Assembly (NCBI RefSeq): GCF_026745355.1 | Contig: NC_079209.1 | Coordinates: 44,827,523-44,891,522 of the forward strand | Direction of reading: 5' to 3' | Length of the DNA: 64,000 bases | Source: Beta vulgaris subsp. vulgaris | Lineage: Eukaryota > Streptophyta > Magnoliopsida > Caryophyllales > Amaranthaceae | Shown here: piece by piece, positions 33,063 through 45,025 of the stretch | Numbering within the stretch: the first letter of the stretch is position 1 | How the letters are laid out: every line of letters begins with the position of its first letter | The notes under the pieces: model-generated | Seen by the model: only the letters and a program-made list of their open reading frames with translations | Database searches by the model: none | What the model was told of the DNA's origin: nothing | Made by a program: the position numbers and the translations under genes

Positions 33063-33297
33063 GACCTGATAGATGTTTCTAAATCTCTAACTATTAGAGA
33101 TTATGACATATCAATACCATGCCATTAGATTTATCTAAAATTATACTTTCATAATACTACTTATTTATAATTATAATCAATTATGTATCAAGCGTAATTA
33201 ATCCAATTTTCATCTCAAATATAGTTCGCGCCTTATGCAAAGAAATTGAGGGAGTAAACATATTAGACATCTAAAACTAAGTAATTGACAAAACTAT

Positions 33298-33729
33298 CAG
33301 TTTGGACCCACAATTTGGTCCAAGGGTGTCTTGTAAAGCCCATCTAAAGGATCAGCTTAACATGCTCTCAAGGGGTCCACCTACTCTTTAAGCAGAAAAT
33401 AACTTTACCATAAAAAGAAGACAACTTTCCTAAAAGCATGGTTGTTAATTCCCTCAATAGGGTTTCCTGTCAAGGAAATCGCCAACATTATAAAAGCAAT
33501 ATACCAATCAATGAAGAGCGCTATTCAATTCTCACCTAACAAAACTAGAGCATCTCTCTCTAACCCAACACTAACTTGATCGTCGGAGGGGCTTTCCCGA
33601 GAACACCTCCGGGCTAGTTTTCCTTGTTTTGCAAGACTTCAAGTGACGAAACTTGAGATCACATTCCAACTCGAGCTTGACTCTCATAAACCATACATAA
33701 CTCTTTTGACTAATTTTTTAGTAGAAACA
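33298..33729 (+). repeat. 5' LTR of the TAT-type element
   Basis: Matches the 3' LTR from GGACCCACAATTTGGTCC to the AGTAGAAACA end (3' copy AGCAAAAATA). The first bases differ from the 3' copy and are eroded or truncated, so the true start is uncertain. Confidence 0.8.
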
Positions 33730-33730
33730 A

Positions 33731-33750
33731 TATGACGCCGTCTATGGGGA
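33731..33750 (+). other. Primer-binding site, tRNA-Asp-like
   Basis: TGACGCCGTCTATGGGGAC directly follows the 5' LTR. Plant gypsy elements commonly have TGGCGCCGTC here, complementary to the 3' end of tRNA-Asp; one base differs. Confidence 0.65.
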
Positions 33751-33889
33751 CATTACATCTCAAAGTCACGTACCGAGAGTAAGATGGCACCCCGAAGGAA
33801 AACAACCCGAGAATCACTACCACACCGACCCACACCGATTCAGTCCCAACAACCTAATGTGCTGGTCGAATCCTTAGCATTAGAGGATA

Positions 33890-34175
33890 AAGGATCTAAC
33901 CCTCGAATTAGATCCTTTCTATGTCAGCCATGTTATTGATGATATTTTGATAGATTATAGTTATAAACATGGTGAACAATTACCCTAGATCCTTTTTAGT
34001 TTGATTTTCGTAGTTTGATTAGTTTAGAACTTTAATTCAGATATTTGTAATCTTGTTTAGTTTCTCCATACCTTAGAAACTGTATCAAAACGACCATCTC
34101 TTTGTGGATTCGACCCTACTTACCCTAATACATTGTTAGAAGGTTTTGCAAGAATTATTTTTGACAGGTGTACGA
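33890..34175. repeat. Possible foreign LTR-end fragment in the leader/gag
   Basis: A T-rich segment including TCTTTGTGGATTCGACCCTA and TACCCTAATACATTGTTAG differs from the GC-richer flanking gag. It resembles Athila-type LTR 3' ends as I remember them. No clear boundaries. Confidence 0.3.
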
Positions 34176-35431
34176 CAGCCTATCAAGGAGAGAGATCCCG
34201 ACGGGACAACTCCCGAAGTACACCAAATTCGGATGCTCGACGGGTCATCGAGGAAAATCGTAGGTGAAGGATGGAACAGGATGCGCGAAACCAGTCAACA
34301 ACAAAAGAAGAGCGGATCGCGAAAAGACTTACTTGGAGGAACAAGCCCGCTCTCAGAACCCCCAAAGAGGGAGAGAAGGATCCTCTCTCGGGTTGAAGAC
34401 GAAGGAGACTCAGGACCCCCCCCCCCCGGAATAATACTCCTGTCTTGGTTAACCTAGGAGTACTCAACTTCATGACTCCTTTCATTCGGGAGATAATGGA
34501 AGTTCTTAATCCAGGAAAAGTTAAGGTTCCTTTGATCGAGTAGTACTCGACAAACATCGATACCGATGATCACATGACGGCTTATAAAGCCCACACGAGT
34601 GTGCAAACCGGTGTGAGGCCACTTGGTGTCGTTACTTCCTGACGACTCTTAAAGGGCTGGCCCTCAGCTGGTTGTCGGGACTCTCCCCTGGCATCATCAC
34701 AAACTTTTCAATGTTAGAAGCATTGTTCCACCAGCACTTCATTGTCCGGCGTCAGCATAAGAAGACTAGCATTCACTTAATGTCGATTAAGCAGCAAGAA
34801 CACGAGAGCCTAACGGAGTACATCAAGAGGTTCAATGAAGAGTCATTGAAAATTACCGACCTTCAAGACGGGGTGACCTACACCGCCTTAATTTCGAGAC
34901 TCTATCCATAGAAGTTTAGATGGTCCTTGATGGAGAATGAAGTCACCATATTCACGAAGGTCGTGAGTCAGACCCAGAAGTTCATCCAAGCCTCAGATAT
35001 TTGCAAGCCTGTCATAGAGAAGTCGAAAAAGAGAAAGGAAGAAATCTCTTACTAGAAATCTAACAAGAACGCAAAGAGCAACCAACATTTCCTCCCAAGA
35101 GCTGCGGATAACGAGAATGATCCCCGCTTCAACAGAATCAGACGTGAGATCTACCTTGATTTAAAACACAAGCCAGTATTACCCATTCCTCCCCCCATAA
35201 GAACTTCAAAGAAAAGAAGGGATTAGAGATTGTGGTGTGAGTACCATCGAGAATGTGGCCATATTACCAAGGACTGTCGGGAACTGAAGAAGGCCTTAGA
35301 TCACTTAGCTGACCAAGGGAAGTTGAATAGATACATCAAGCACTCCCAGGACGAGAATGAAAAGGCAAAGGAAACGAAAAGTGACGCTAACAACAACGAC
35401 GGATATCTCTGGGTGATGGTAGGAGGTCACG
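34176..35431 (+). pseudogene. gag of the TAT-type element (5' part of polyprotein)
   Basis: At 34672-34911 the frame carries a retrotransposon gag core (GIITNFSMLEALFHQHFI, SIKQQEHESLTEYIKRFNEE), with a stop at 34909 in place of a following codon in an otherwise continuing frame. At 35230-35436 a zinc-knuckle-like CEYHRECGHITKDC and REL-x-x-ALDHLADQGKL follow. A poly-C run at 34416-34425 marks another frame break. Gag would form the particle core. The sequence is cut by a solo LTR just after GYLWVMVGGH. Confidence 0.8.
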
Positions 35432-36293
35432 TGTAACAGTCCGTATTTTTAAGCATGTTTTAAAGTGAGTTAGTTATTTATAAATGAAACTAGACTATTT
35501 GGAGAATTATAGTATTATGATCTTTGTATTGTGAAAATTTATGAGTTAAAAAGTTTTGAAATTTTGATAATCTAAAATCAGATTTTTGGTAAAATAAATA
35601 TAATAAAATGAAAAGAACCCATTTCCTCTCTTATCTTTCATGGCTTTTGGTAGGAATGCCACAATAGTAATGTGTTGTAGGGAAATCTGATTGATAAAGA
35701 GTAATAGTTATAATGAGCTTATATGTCTATCATTGCTACCATAGAAGAGTTGAACTACAATAGACTTGGATCTCCTAGGATAAGTTAAGTTATTTTGGAA
35801 GGAATAATTGGATTATGGGTTTCTTGGTAGTTGGTGTGGAGACTCACTATTAATAATTGTTAATATTGTTATTGAGGTGGAAATTATGGAGCTTAGTGGT
35901 GTTGATAATTGAGGAAACTAATTATTGAGGATCAATTACGGTATGGAGGCGATATTTGAAGATCAGATAAAGGTACACACATGTCCTTCCACTTTCCAAA
36001 TATATTATTGATATTTCGATTGATCATATAAACTATATAAGTTGATCTTGACATGTTTTCATAATTTAAACTTATGTTGTATTAAAAATGTGATTTGGGT
36101 ACTATATGGTTTGTGAAATACATGTTTATGAGTTTTAAGACAAAGGTAGAACTAAATCGCATGTTAAGTTCTATTAGCTATAAGTTATGTTGTTTTGAGA
36201 CTCAATAGTATAAATTTGTTTGATGAACCATGTTACAAACTATGGTTGTATATAAATGAGTTTATAAGTGGGAGTGTTCAGTCATGTTTATCA

Positions 36294-36339
<46 letters not shown>

Positions 36340-38459
36340 CCCTCTCAAGTTGAGTTTATGAAATACATTCTAGGGAGTAAGTAAGTTGCCATATTTTCAA
36401 AGTGCTTAACAAGCTCATGAACTAGACTATGTTTTCACTAAATTTAGCGTATGAGTTCAAGTACATGTAAGCTATAAATGGATATGACTCTAGAGTGAGA
36501 TATCAAGGATAGTCGATATATCTGTAGATAAATTATGAATCTATATTGTGTATGTAAATTATAGATAGATGCTTGTGATGCGATTCATTATGACTATAAG
36601 ATGAGTCTTCAAAAGGAAGGTGTTTTCCGATATAAATTTTGAGGATTTTATCCTTCGGCTTCGGGGAATAAGAGTTTCAAAGTTCATAAACTAAATATCA
36701 GATTATGCGTTTGCGAGGGGAAGAAGTCCAGATTATAATTAAATTATATTATTTAGAAGCACCTTTAGATATACTCTTGAAGAAACTTTGGTTATACGTT
36801 GGGAATTTATAATACTATTGGAGCCAGCAATAAATCATTTGGGATATTAGATTTAGTATGCCTCTGTAAAGTTATAAGTAAGCTTTATGAATGTGTTTTG
36901 GAAAGGAAGAGAACTTCAAATTAAAAGATATATCACATTATTCAGAGGTAGTCTTTGGAGAATTCTGAATCCTTGAAAATGGGTTTTGTAAGATAAGAAA
37001 AATATGTTGGAGATGTCTGTGAGTTTGATGGATTGCTAAATAGGATTAAATGGAAAGGTTATTCTTCGTAAAGAGCATTTGTGTCTTAGATATAAAGTTT
37101 ATATAAAATAGAAACTCTACTTTGGAGTTATGATCTTTTGGTAAGCAAGGCTTTGTTTTGGAGAATCCTTTATGGAATTGAAGCATAGTTTCTTTAAAGT
37201 CCGTATTTGAAAGAGATTTAGCCAAAAAAAATTTATAAAAGGCTGATTTATACCAAGTTACTAGAATGTTATGCAAGCAATTTAATTTGGGTATATTTAA
37301 TACCCGAAAGTGATTCTGTTATGAGAATTTGAGATTTATGAATCTGAATTTTCGAAAATATGAAATTATGTATTCTGATTCTGTTTTTATGAGGGGAAGA
37401 AGCTGCTAAAGCAGTGACGAACAACATTCGTAGAGCGAGTATTGCTTATGTGTTAGAGCGGGTATTGCTCTGGAGCGAGTATTGCTCTGTTATGTGGGGT
37501 CATGACCTAAAAGTCTTGCAAGCAGTACACAATGGAAGAGGGAGACGTCCCTTGTAAAAAGCTTAGAGAATTCGCCTGGAAGGCAACTCTATTCGTGTTC
37601 TCTTCCCCAATGTAGTATGATTTCTGAAAGAAAATAGAATATGTATTTGAATATTCGAGTGGTTTCGTGGAAAGTTATTTCAAACTTTAATTTCTGAAAT
37701 GATGTTTTACTCACCCAAGTTATGGAATTCATGCGCCGATTATGAAAATGATTTACCAAGAAACTTGTTAGGAATTTATGAAGGAGTTAACTACAATATA
37801 CATATGGATTAAATGTTTTTGTGTATGAATCACAGAAGTGAGAAATATTTATTGACGTAAAGTATGTTAGAGTTGACTTTAGAAGATCGTATTAGTTCTA
37901 TAAAAGTAACATTATAAATTGTGTTCAAATAATTGTTATATCATTCTTTATTTATAACTTCGCTGTATCTTGATTTCAATTGTCTCGTAAGATAAACTTA
38001 AATATGTAAATATGTTTAAAGCCACTGAAAAGATTTTCTGGTTGGACAATGTGTACTCAGTTTCGCTTATTTTGTTCTTGGAACCTGTCCTGGTGTGGGC
38101 AGCGTTCAATGCTAATAAATTTTTCAGGGAATATGGAATCCAGCTCCGGTGTGGTTTAAGGATCATGGTATAATAAGAGATGCTTTTCGGATGAGCTATG
38201 GTGGTGATTATATAGTGTTATAGGAAAGAAATGTCATGGTGTTTTAATGTATTATATCGGAGATTTGATTGATCAATTCATGTAATTGTATTTCTATTTT
38301 GTGATATTGTTGTGGCCCATAACCCACAGGTCCAGGATCGCTTCGATCATAGGTTTGTTCTGCTGCAAGATAATGTAAATCTGAGGTAATAAAGTGTTAA
38401 TTGAGTTTTATTAATGCTAAGTATGATTAGCTAGCAGCTCGGAAGTGCGGGCTGTTACA
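35432..38459. mobile_element. Solo LTR (TG...CA, 3.0 kb) between gag and protease
   Basis: Begins TGTAACAGTCCG and ends GGGCTGTTACA, flanked by a TCACG duplication (35427-35431, 38460-38464). It has no coding frame and no second copy. Like the LTR at 17331 it opens TGTAACA and is very long; both may be Tekay-like gypsy LTRs, though from different families. It has a TA microsatellite at 36295-36338 and a repeated GAGCGAGTATTGCT near 37430-37485. Confidence 0.85.
36295..36338. repeat. TA microsatellite
   Basis: About 21 uninterrupted TA units within the solo LTR. Confidence 0.95.
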
Positions 38460-38464
38460 TCACG

Positions 38465-39000
38465 CCTCGGGGGGCCCAACCGGCCAAGCCCGCAAGGCTC
38501 ACCTCCAAGCAATGAAGCCACATGTCTTAGAAATCGAGCCAGTGAAGGCGGGATGTCCCTTCATGACGTTTGGGAGCCTGCATGTTCATTCCTCCATGAC
38601 GACCCCCTTGTGATAGAGATGAAAATCGCCAACTCTCGGGTTAAGAGAATTTTAGTCGATAGCGGCTCTTTAGCAGATATCATTACTCTAAATTGCTTGC
38701 GCAAGCTTAAATACACCGAGAAGGACGTAACCCCGACCAGCCAGCTGATGATAGGCTTTGGGGGACGATCGGTATATATCCCCTCGAGTTTGTCAAATTG
38801 GCAGTACGACTCGGGGAGAGAGGGAAAGGTAAACATCTACCAATCGACTTTCTGGTGGTCGATACCCCACTGCCCTATAAAGCCATCATGGGTAGGCCCA
38901 CAATGAACAAGATCAAAGCGGCCATCTCTGTATACTAATTACACTTAGAGTAGGAAACAGATGCAGGACAAGTCGGGAAAATCTATGGGGACTAGCAAAC
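38465..39000 (+). pseudogene. Retroviral-type aspartic protease of the TAT-type element
   Basis: Frame 38445-38906 contains IANSRVKRILVDSGSLADII, with the catalytic D-S-G, and IGFGGRSVYI. A shift around 38850 moves the expected DTPLPYKAIMGRP and NKIKAAIS segment (38860-38935) to another frame, followed by stops. The protease would process Gag-Pol. It joins the gag side once the solo LTR is discounted. Confidence 0.82.
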
Positions 39001-39031
39001 TGCCGGGGAGTGTTATACAAACAGTTTCAAA

Positions 39032-39845
39032 ATGAATACGTCAGAAGAACGCCCGAAGAAGAGGAAGAGAGGAGACCCCATAGACACCCCCACTAGTCAC
39101 ATCGTCTACATTTCAGAAAATCCGAATTCATATGAGCGACTCCAGCCGGTCGAGGAGGATGAAGAAGTAGTGATAGATGAAGATCTCGAACATGTATTGA
39201 GGATTGGCACAAGCCTCATCCCCGAGATCAGAGAAAAACTCATTAACACATTGCAGGATTACAAGGATGTATTTGCTTACTCTACCTCTGATATGCAGGG
39301 GCTGGACCCCAACCTCGCATCCCACGAGCTGAATATCAAAGAAGGCTTCTGCCCCATCAAGCAAAAACTTAGGCATCAAGGTCCTGAGAGGAACACAAAA
39401 GCAGCTGCGGAAGTAAGGAAGTTGCTAGAGGCAGGAATCATTGAAGAGTGTCAGTACACAGAGTTGTTGGCCAAAGTGGTTTTGGTGAAGAAGGCCACTG
39501 GAGCTTGGCGCTTGTGTGCCGACTTCACTGATCTGAAAAAAGCATGTCCGAAGGACGATCATCCCCTTCCAAAGATTGGCAGGCTAGTAGATTCAACCGT
39601 TGGTCACGAGTTGCTCAGCTTTATGGATGCCAATGCAGGATATCACCAGATCCCGATGGCAGAAAAAGACCGAATACACACAACATTCGTTACAGCTCAA
39701 GGTGTGCACTACTATAAAATATGCCCTTCCTGCTAAAAAATACAGGAGCTACTTACCAACGGATAATGAACAAGGTCTTTGAGGAACAACTCGAGAGAAA
39801 CATTAAGGTATATGTGCATGACATGATCCTCAAGATAAAATGAAC
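39032..39845 (+). pseudogene. Reverse transcriptase of the TAT-type element, catalytic motif altered
   Basis: Frame 39032-39736 holds AKVVLVKKATGAWRLCADF, TDLKKACPKDDHPLPKI and HELLSFMDANAGYHQIPM, typical of TAT-lineage RT. After a shift near 39715 the sequence continues through TYQRIMNKVFEEQLE to the catalytic box, which here reads YVHDM (39811-39825) where the family has YVDDM. The first catalytic aspartate is thus a histidine (CAT at 39817-39819). A stop follows shortly. Non-functional. Confidence 0.87.
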
Positions 39846-40712
39846 AATAGACCACATTGGGGATTTTACAGACTCGGGTTCCTGGTGGATGAAAGAGGGA
39901 TTGAAGCAAATCCCGATTAAATCAATGCAGTATTAAACATGTCCTCGCTAAGGAATGTTAGAGAGGTTCGGAGGCTGATAGGATACCTAGCAGCGCTGGG
40001 CCGCTTCTTATTCCGCTCAGCTGACAAAGAGTTTGTAATTCTTCGAAGCACTTAAGAGGAAAGAATTCGACTGGGATGACGGGGCGGAGCAGGCTTTTCA
40101 GTAGCTGAAACCACACTTGGCAACCTTACCCAATCTCATATCGGCCCCCTTGCCGGGGTAAACACTCTACATTTATTTGTCGGTATCAGAATATGCTCTG
40201 AGCGCCGTGCTTGTAGTAGAGAGAGAAGGACATCAACATCCAGTATACTTCATCAACCATACTTATAGAGGGATTGAAGTTAGGTATAACCAGATGGAGA
40301 AGATAGTTTTGAGCTAGTAATGGCGAGTCGGAAGTTGAAACCATACTTCCAAGCGCTCCCTATCAAGGTTCTCACCGAGCAGCCTATCAGAAAGATGATT
40401 GAAAGCAGGAATCATTTGACACGGATGACCGAGTGGGCAGATCAGTTGGCGAATTTCAAATCAGAATATGAGCCTCGAAGAGAAATCAAGGCCCAGGCCT
40501 TAGCAGATTTTATCAGTGAATGTAGCTCCCGAAGCATTGACAAAGAAGAAACAGGATTGTGGGAACTACAAGTGGAGGGCTCTGCCACCCAATCGGGGAG
40601 CGGAGTCGGGATTGTAATCACTCCCCTCATTGGGGATAAAATGAACTATGTTGTAAAGTTCAAATTTTTGACCTCAAACAATGAGGCAGAATACGAAACT
40701 CTGATCAGGTAG
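39846..40712 (+). pseudogene. RNase H region of the TAT-type element, with second RNase H-like domain
   Basis: Fragments in changing frames include VREVRRLIGYLAALGRFL (about 39955-40010) of the RT connection, and RT-RNase H remnants with several stops up to 40320. A cleaner frame at 40320-40712 follows with MASRKLKPYFQALPIKVLT, EWADQLANFKSEYEPRREIK, ALADFISE, then LQVEGSATQSGSGVGIVI and LTSNNEAEYETLI. The last part matches the additional archaeal-type RNase H that marks the TAT lineage. It breaks off before completion and no integrase follows. Confidence 0.82.
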
Positions 40713-40793
40713 CAACGTACAGTCAATCAGACTCGCAGCTTATAGTGGGGAAGATCTTTGGGGGATAATAGCTGTGAGGGCTGCCCTCGGGGT

Positions 40794-41123
40794 CTAAAGG
40801 AAGGAACTCTTGACCAGAGGTACTCGATGCTTCATCCTCAGCCTCCTCTGACACCATGACCACCCTGTCCAAGAGGATCCGGTCCAGGTAGCTAGAATTA
40901 CAGGATCTATGAGCTGCAGAGACCTCCCAGGCCCGAGAACCACCCCATCATCCTCCTCGCTCAAGGAGTTTGAGGGGCTAGGCAAAGGAAACACCTCGGG
41001 AATCGAAGAAGGATCCTCACACGATATCCGGGTGCTAACCAAAAACCCATCGACCCCGCGAATCTCTTCAGATTGTCTATAAGAAGGGGAGGCGAGAACA
41101 TTGGGGTCAGACTCGGGATTCAT
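40794..41123 (-). other. Antisense open frame downstream of pol, 109 codons
   Basis: A minus-strand frame rich in Ser, Pro and acidic residues, in the region between pol and the 3' LTR. Some TAT/Retand-type elements carry an antisense extra ORF here, so it could be a remnant of one, but I recognise no domain and the length could be chance. Confidence 0.3.
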
Positions 41124-41719
41124 CTTAAAAGCCTACTATAATTATCAAATAAGAGCGTACCTTCTCGAAAATTCACTGTCGGGAATGAAACAGACACGGG
41201 CACTCGAGGACTCGGGACTAGAGCAAGCAACAAGGTGCAGAAAAATGTAGAGAGAATGGGGATAAAAATTAAAGAGAGAGAGAGAGAGAGAAACCACAAA
41301 TGATTGGCAAGGTATGGAAATGAAGCTCCTCTCTCTTTATATATAACCAATTTTCCATCTCCGCGTCACGACAACCTTTGGACCACCCTGAATAGGCTTC
41401 AAAAGATTCGATTACAGAAAGAGAGGCCCAAGTATGAGGCTTCAGTTTTAAGGCCCAATACTCTACGAGGGCCCAACATTAAAAGGTCAACGGTGAAAGG
41501 TTAATGGTCAAAGGTCAATGATCAAATGTCAACGGTCAAAGGTCAACGATCACTCACTCAGCACCGACCAAATATTTTGCCCATCTCCAATTTTCCCCGA
41601 GTGCAGCACCTGTCAGACCTTCTCGGTCTTGCCAGAAGTCCCTTGTGTCAAGCTAAAGGAATAAGTAACTCGGATACCCATGTCGGGGTTGCAACCATGG
41701 AAGGCTTAACGCTTAACTC

Positions 41720-42085
41720 TGGGTTCTCATAGGAAGGGCTCAATAGCCCCTGGTTGGTTCATCACCCTTCTTGGCCAGTCCAAGGGGTTAGTTTTAGCCA
41801 AAAAATGGCTAAGAACCTCAATACCCAACTCGGGATCCTCATATGAAGGGCTCATTAGCCTCCGAGTTGGTTCATCACCCTTTTTGGCCAGTCCAAGGGG
41901 ATTAGTACTTAGTCAAAAAAAATGACTAAGCACCTCAATACCTAACTTGGGATCCTCATAGGAAGGGCTCATTAGCCCCCGAGGTGGTTCGTCACCCTTC
42001 TTGGCCAGTCCAAGGGTATTAGTACTTAGCCAAAAAATGGCTAAGAACCTCAATATCCAACTTGGGATCCTCATAGAAAGGTACC
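41720..42085. repeat. Minisatellite A in the TAT-type element, about 114-base units
   Basis: About three copies marked by ATCCTCATAGGAAGGGCTCA, GGTTCATCACCCTTCTTGGC and GCCAAAAAATGGCTAAGAAC. Each unit contains a TTAGCCA...TGGCTAA inverted repeat. Confidence 0.9.
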
Positions 42086-42722
42086 ACCTCGGGGTCCACC
42101 TAAGCACGCTCGGGGTTGCTTAGGGTTAGGCCTCCAAGTTACCACCTCAGGGTCCACCTAAGCGCACTCCCGGAGAAAAAGAATTTTCCCCTACCGGGGT
42201 CGCTTAGGATTTGGCCTCCTAAGGTACCATCTCGTGATCCATCTAAGCCCACTCTCGAAAAGGAATGGCCTTCCCCCCTCGGGGTTGCTTGGGGTCAGGC
42301 CCACCAAGGCACCACCTCGTGGTCCACCCAAGCGCACTCCCGGGAAAGAAGAGTCTTCCCCCTCTCGGGGTCGCTTAGGATTCAGCCCCCCAAGGCACCA
42401 TCCCGGGATCAATTTAAGTTCACTCCCGAGAAGGAAGGGCCTTCCCCCCAAGGTACCACCTCGGGGTCCACCTAAGCGCACTTCCGGGAAAGAAGAATCT
42501 TTCCCCTCTCAGGTTCGCTTAGGATCCGCCCCCCCAAGGCACCATCTCAGGATCCATCTAAGGATGACCCCCCCCCCCCCTCGGGGTTGCTTATGGTCAG
42601 GCCCCCCAAGGAATTATCTTGGGGTCCACCTAAGCACACTCTCGGGGAAGAAGGATATTTCCCCCTTCTTGGGGTTGCTTAGGGTCAGACCCCCTCAGGG
42701 TGTCATCTCGGGATCCACCTGG
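42070..42722. repeat. Minisatellite B in the TAT-type element, about 100-base GC-rich units
   Basis: Roughly six to seven diverged copies with the order AAGGTACCACCTCGGGGTCC, ACCTAAGCGCACTCCCGGG, a GAAGAA/CTTCCCCC arm and CTCGGGGTCGCTTAGG. Alternate units look more alike than neighbours, suggesting dimers. Long open frames on both strands here are products of the repeat. Confidence 0.9.
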
Positions 42723-42792
42723 TTTATCAAGGACCATATCATACATGGAAATTCCACTGAACAACAGCCTTGGACAAGAAGGGTCATCTGAT

Positions 42793-43255
42793 AATCAGTT
42801 GTCCAGCGTGGGGCTAATTGCTTGGACCCACAATTTGGTCCAAGGGTGTATTGCAAAGCCCATCTAAAGGATCAACCTAACATGATCTCAAGGGGGCCAC
42901 CAGCACTTTATCTTTACCATAAAATGGAGACAACTTTCTTAAAAGCATCGGTGTTCCCTCAATAGGGTTTCCTGTCTGGAAAATCCCCAACATTATAAAA
43001 GCAACAGACCCAATCAATGAAGAGATATTCAATTCTCACCTAACAAAATCAGAGCATCTCTTTCGACAATTACTCACTTTTTCTCTCTAATCCTGCACTG
43101 ACTTGAGTGTTGGAGGGGCTTTCCCGGGAACACCCGGGCTAGTTTTCCTTATTTTGTATGACTTCAAGTGACGAGACTCGGGATCACATTCCAACTCAGA
43201 ATTTGACTCTCATGAACCATACATCACTCTTTTGACTAGTTTCTTAGCAAAAATA
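42793..43255 (+). repeat. 3' LTR of the TAT-type element
   Basis: Shares most of its length with 33298-33729. The start is placed near TGATAATCAGTTGTCC and the end at AGCAAAAATA (CA end apparently mutated to TA). An exact TG start was not fixed. Confidence 0.75.
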
Positions 43256-43599
43256 TTATCCTCTTTTTTTTTGAAGGGAGAAAACTATCCTTGAATAAGG
43301 TGAAGTAATGTTTGATGTTGTGTTTAGAACTTAGAAGAAAATAAAAAAGAACGAGAAACTCATATAACAAAACATAGCTAAATAGCCTTACTCTATTTTT
43401 TTTTTTTTTTTTGACAAGGAATAGATAATAAAAGAAAGAAAGGGCTAGCCACTTCCTATTCTTGCTTTAATAGCAATTACATGAGCCATATTAACCTTAC
43501 CTCTACTAACATGCAAAATATTAAAACTAATTAGTCTTTCTAGCAACCTTACGCATCTACTAAAATTTTCCTGATTGAAGTAGGTGAGTTCTTCGAAGA

Positions 43600-44290
43600 G
43601 CGAAGGCCCTTGACTATATTATGTAGTCCGTCCATATTTCAATTCTATCCATTTGCATTTGCATGAATTATTGTACACTCAGGAGGAGAGCTTTCACTTT
43701 AGCTTGGAGGCTTGACATTGCTTGAATTTTTCCCCCGCCGCATTTTACCTTTGTTCCCATTTGTAAAAGCACCCATATATATGCCGCTTTCCAAGATTTT
43801 TGGCCTTCAATTTCTTCTTCCTTCCAAACTCCATCAACAATTAAGCACCGGCTTGTAGCATTATTTGTCAAGCTCTTACCATGTTCAATTACATTTACCT
43901 TCTTTGCATTTTCCTTGTCATTGTTTGGCTTTTCCCCTTGGTTATCTGGCTTCTTAAAGCTATTTTTCCATCTTTCCTTCCAGCCCTTTATTTGTTCCAT
44001 GGTATGGTTTGGAGGGAGAACGCTATGTTCCTTGAAAATTAATTTGTTTTTGATCTGGACCCAAATGCTCCACAGGATTATAACAAATTCCGCTACTAGT
44101 TCTTCTGTATTATGGTCCATATTCATGAAAAACCAGATCCATCATCTTGACTATTTGGCTATGCTTCAGGCTTGTGGATTACTAGCAATGATTTCCAAGA
44201 TGGAGGATTTCCAAATATGCATTGAAGTTTCACAATCTTTGAAAATATGAATATCCAACTCCTCGTGATTCCCACAAAAGGGTAAGGTTT
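43600..44290 (-). pseudogene. LINE C-terminal RNase H-like region
   Basis: The frame from 44126 has ELVAEFVIILWSIWVQIKNK and then a variable linker. It ends with WKAAYIWVLLQMGTKVKCGG and SLQAKVKALLLSV, corresponding to the start of an RVT_3 RNase H domain (usually A-E-A-x-A-L-x-x-G). Downstream of 43668 the frame is lost before the A-tail. Confidence 0.78.
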
Positions 44291-45020
44291 CTCACTTAGG
44301 ATTTTCCTTTTCCTAAGGTTTACTCTGGTGGCTAACGAACCATGAAATAGCTTCCAATAGAAATACTTTCATTTTTGCCAAATCATTTTTTTCCAGAACT
44401 TAGTCCAGAATTTAAAACTTACACTCTTCTGCTTCTGTACTTCCTTGTGATCCCAATGTCCTGGCTTAACATCATATTGCCTATTCAAAGTGTGAATCCA
44501 TGCTACTTCATCTGGGCCTGAAGAATAGGGAATATGAGTTGCTAGGATATCCTTAGTTGTTCTTTGATCAAAACATACTTGTAACTTTAATTCACCCCAG
44601 TTCCTATCAATTGTTATCAGGTCTTCTACCCATTTTGGCCTGTTAGTGCAGAGCCTCGTTGAATCCTCTTTGAGGTGAATCTTGGATTATGATGTTACCC
44701 AATTATCCTCCAAAATAAGGGTTGATTTCCCATCCCCTATGAGTCTACCCACTCCATTTGACATATCCATGACTGATTTCATTATGCTTCTGCTCCCCCC
44801 CCAGGTGTAAACTTTTGGTATTTGTCCCTTCAACTTTTACTAAACCACTTGTCAAAGTATTTGGCTTTGAATATTTTGCTAAAAAGTAAGCTTTGTTTCG
44901 TCTCCATACACCATGCTTGTTTAAACAGTTGTGCCTTATTCAAGGATTGTAGAACCCTGAGACCCAAGCCCCCACAAGATTTGAGTTTTTCTAAGAGTGC
45001 ACGTTGTCTCTAGTATATTG
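44291..45020 (-). pseudogene. LINE reverse transcriptase thumb and zf-RVT region
   Basis: Minus-strand pieces in shifting frames include LEKLKSCGGLGLRVLQSLNK, QAWCMETKQSLLF and LIGDGKSTLILEDNWV. They are followed by zf-RVT-like LPTRVN-type and PLLW-type remnants with several stops. It continues directly from the RT segment that resumes at 55480 beyond the copia insertion. Confidence 0.75.
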
Positions 45021-45025
45021 GTTTC

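Larger units (their letters stand above)
33298..43255 (+). mobile_element. Ty3/gypsy TAT-type LTR retrotransposon (defective)
   Basis: Direct repeats at 33298-33729 and about 42793-43255 share long stretches (GGACCCACAATTTGGTCCAA, TTTGACTCTCATGAACCATA-like). Between them, in order: tRNA-Asp-like primer site, gag pieces, zinc knuckle, protease, reverse transcriptase, RNase H and a second RNase H-like domain, then minisatellites. The additional RNase H and long repeat-rich 3' region point to the TAT lineage. No integrase is visible. A 3.0-kb solo LTR interrupts it. All coding parts contain stops or shifts, so it is a fossil. Confidence 0.85.

Noticed and set aside
42116..42791. Overlapping long frames of 96-185 codons on both strands
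   Set aside because: GC-rich tandem repeat B creates periodic open frames on both strands; no conserved domain.
44822..45013. Plus-strand frame of 63 codons
   Set aside because: Shadow of the LINE reverse transcriptase thumb region coded on the minus strand.
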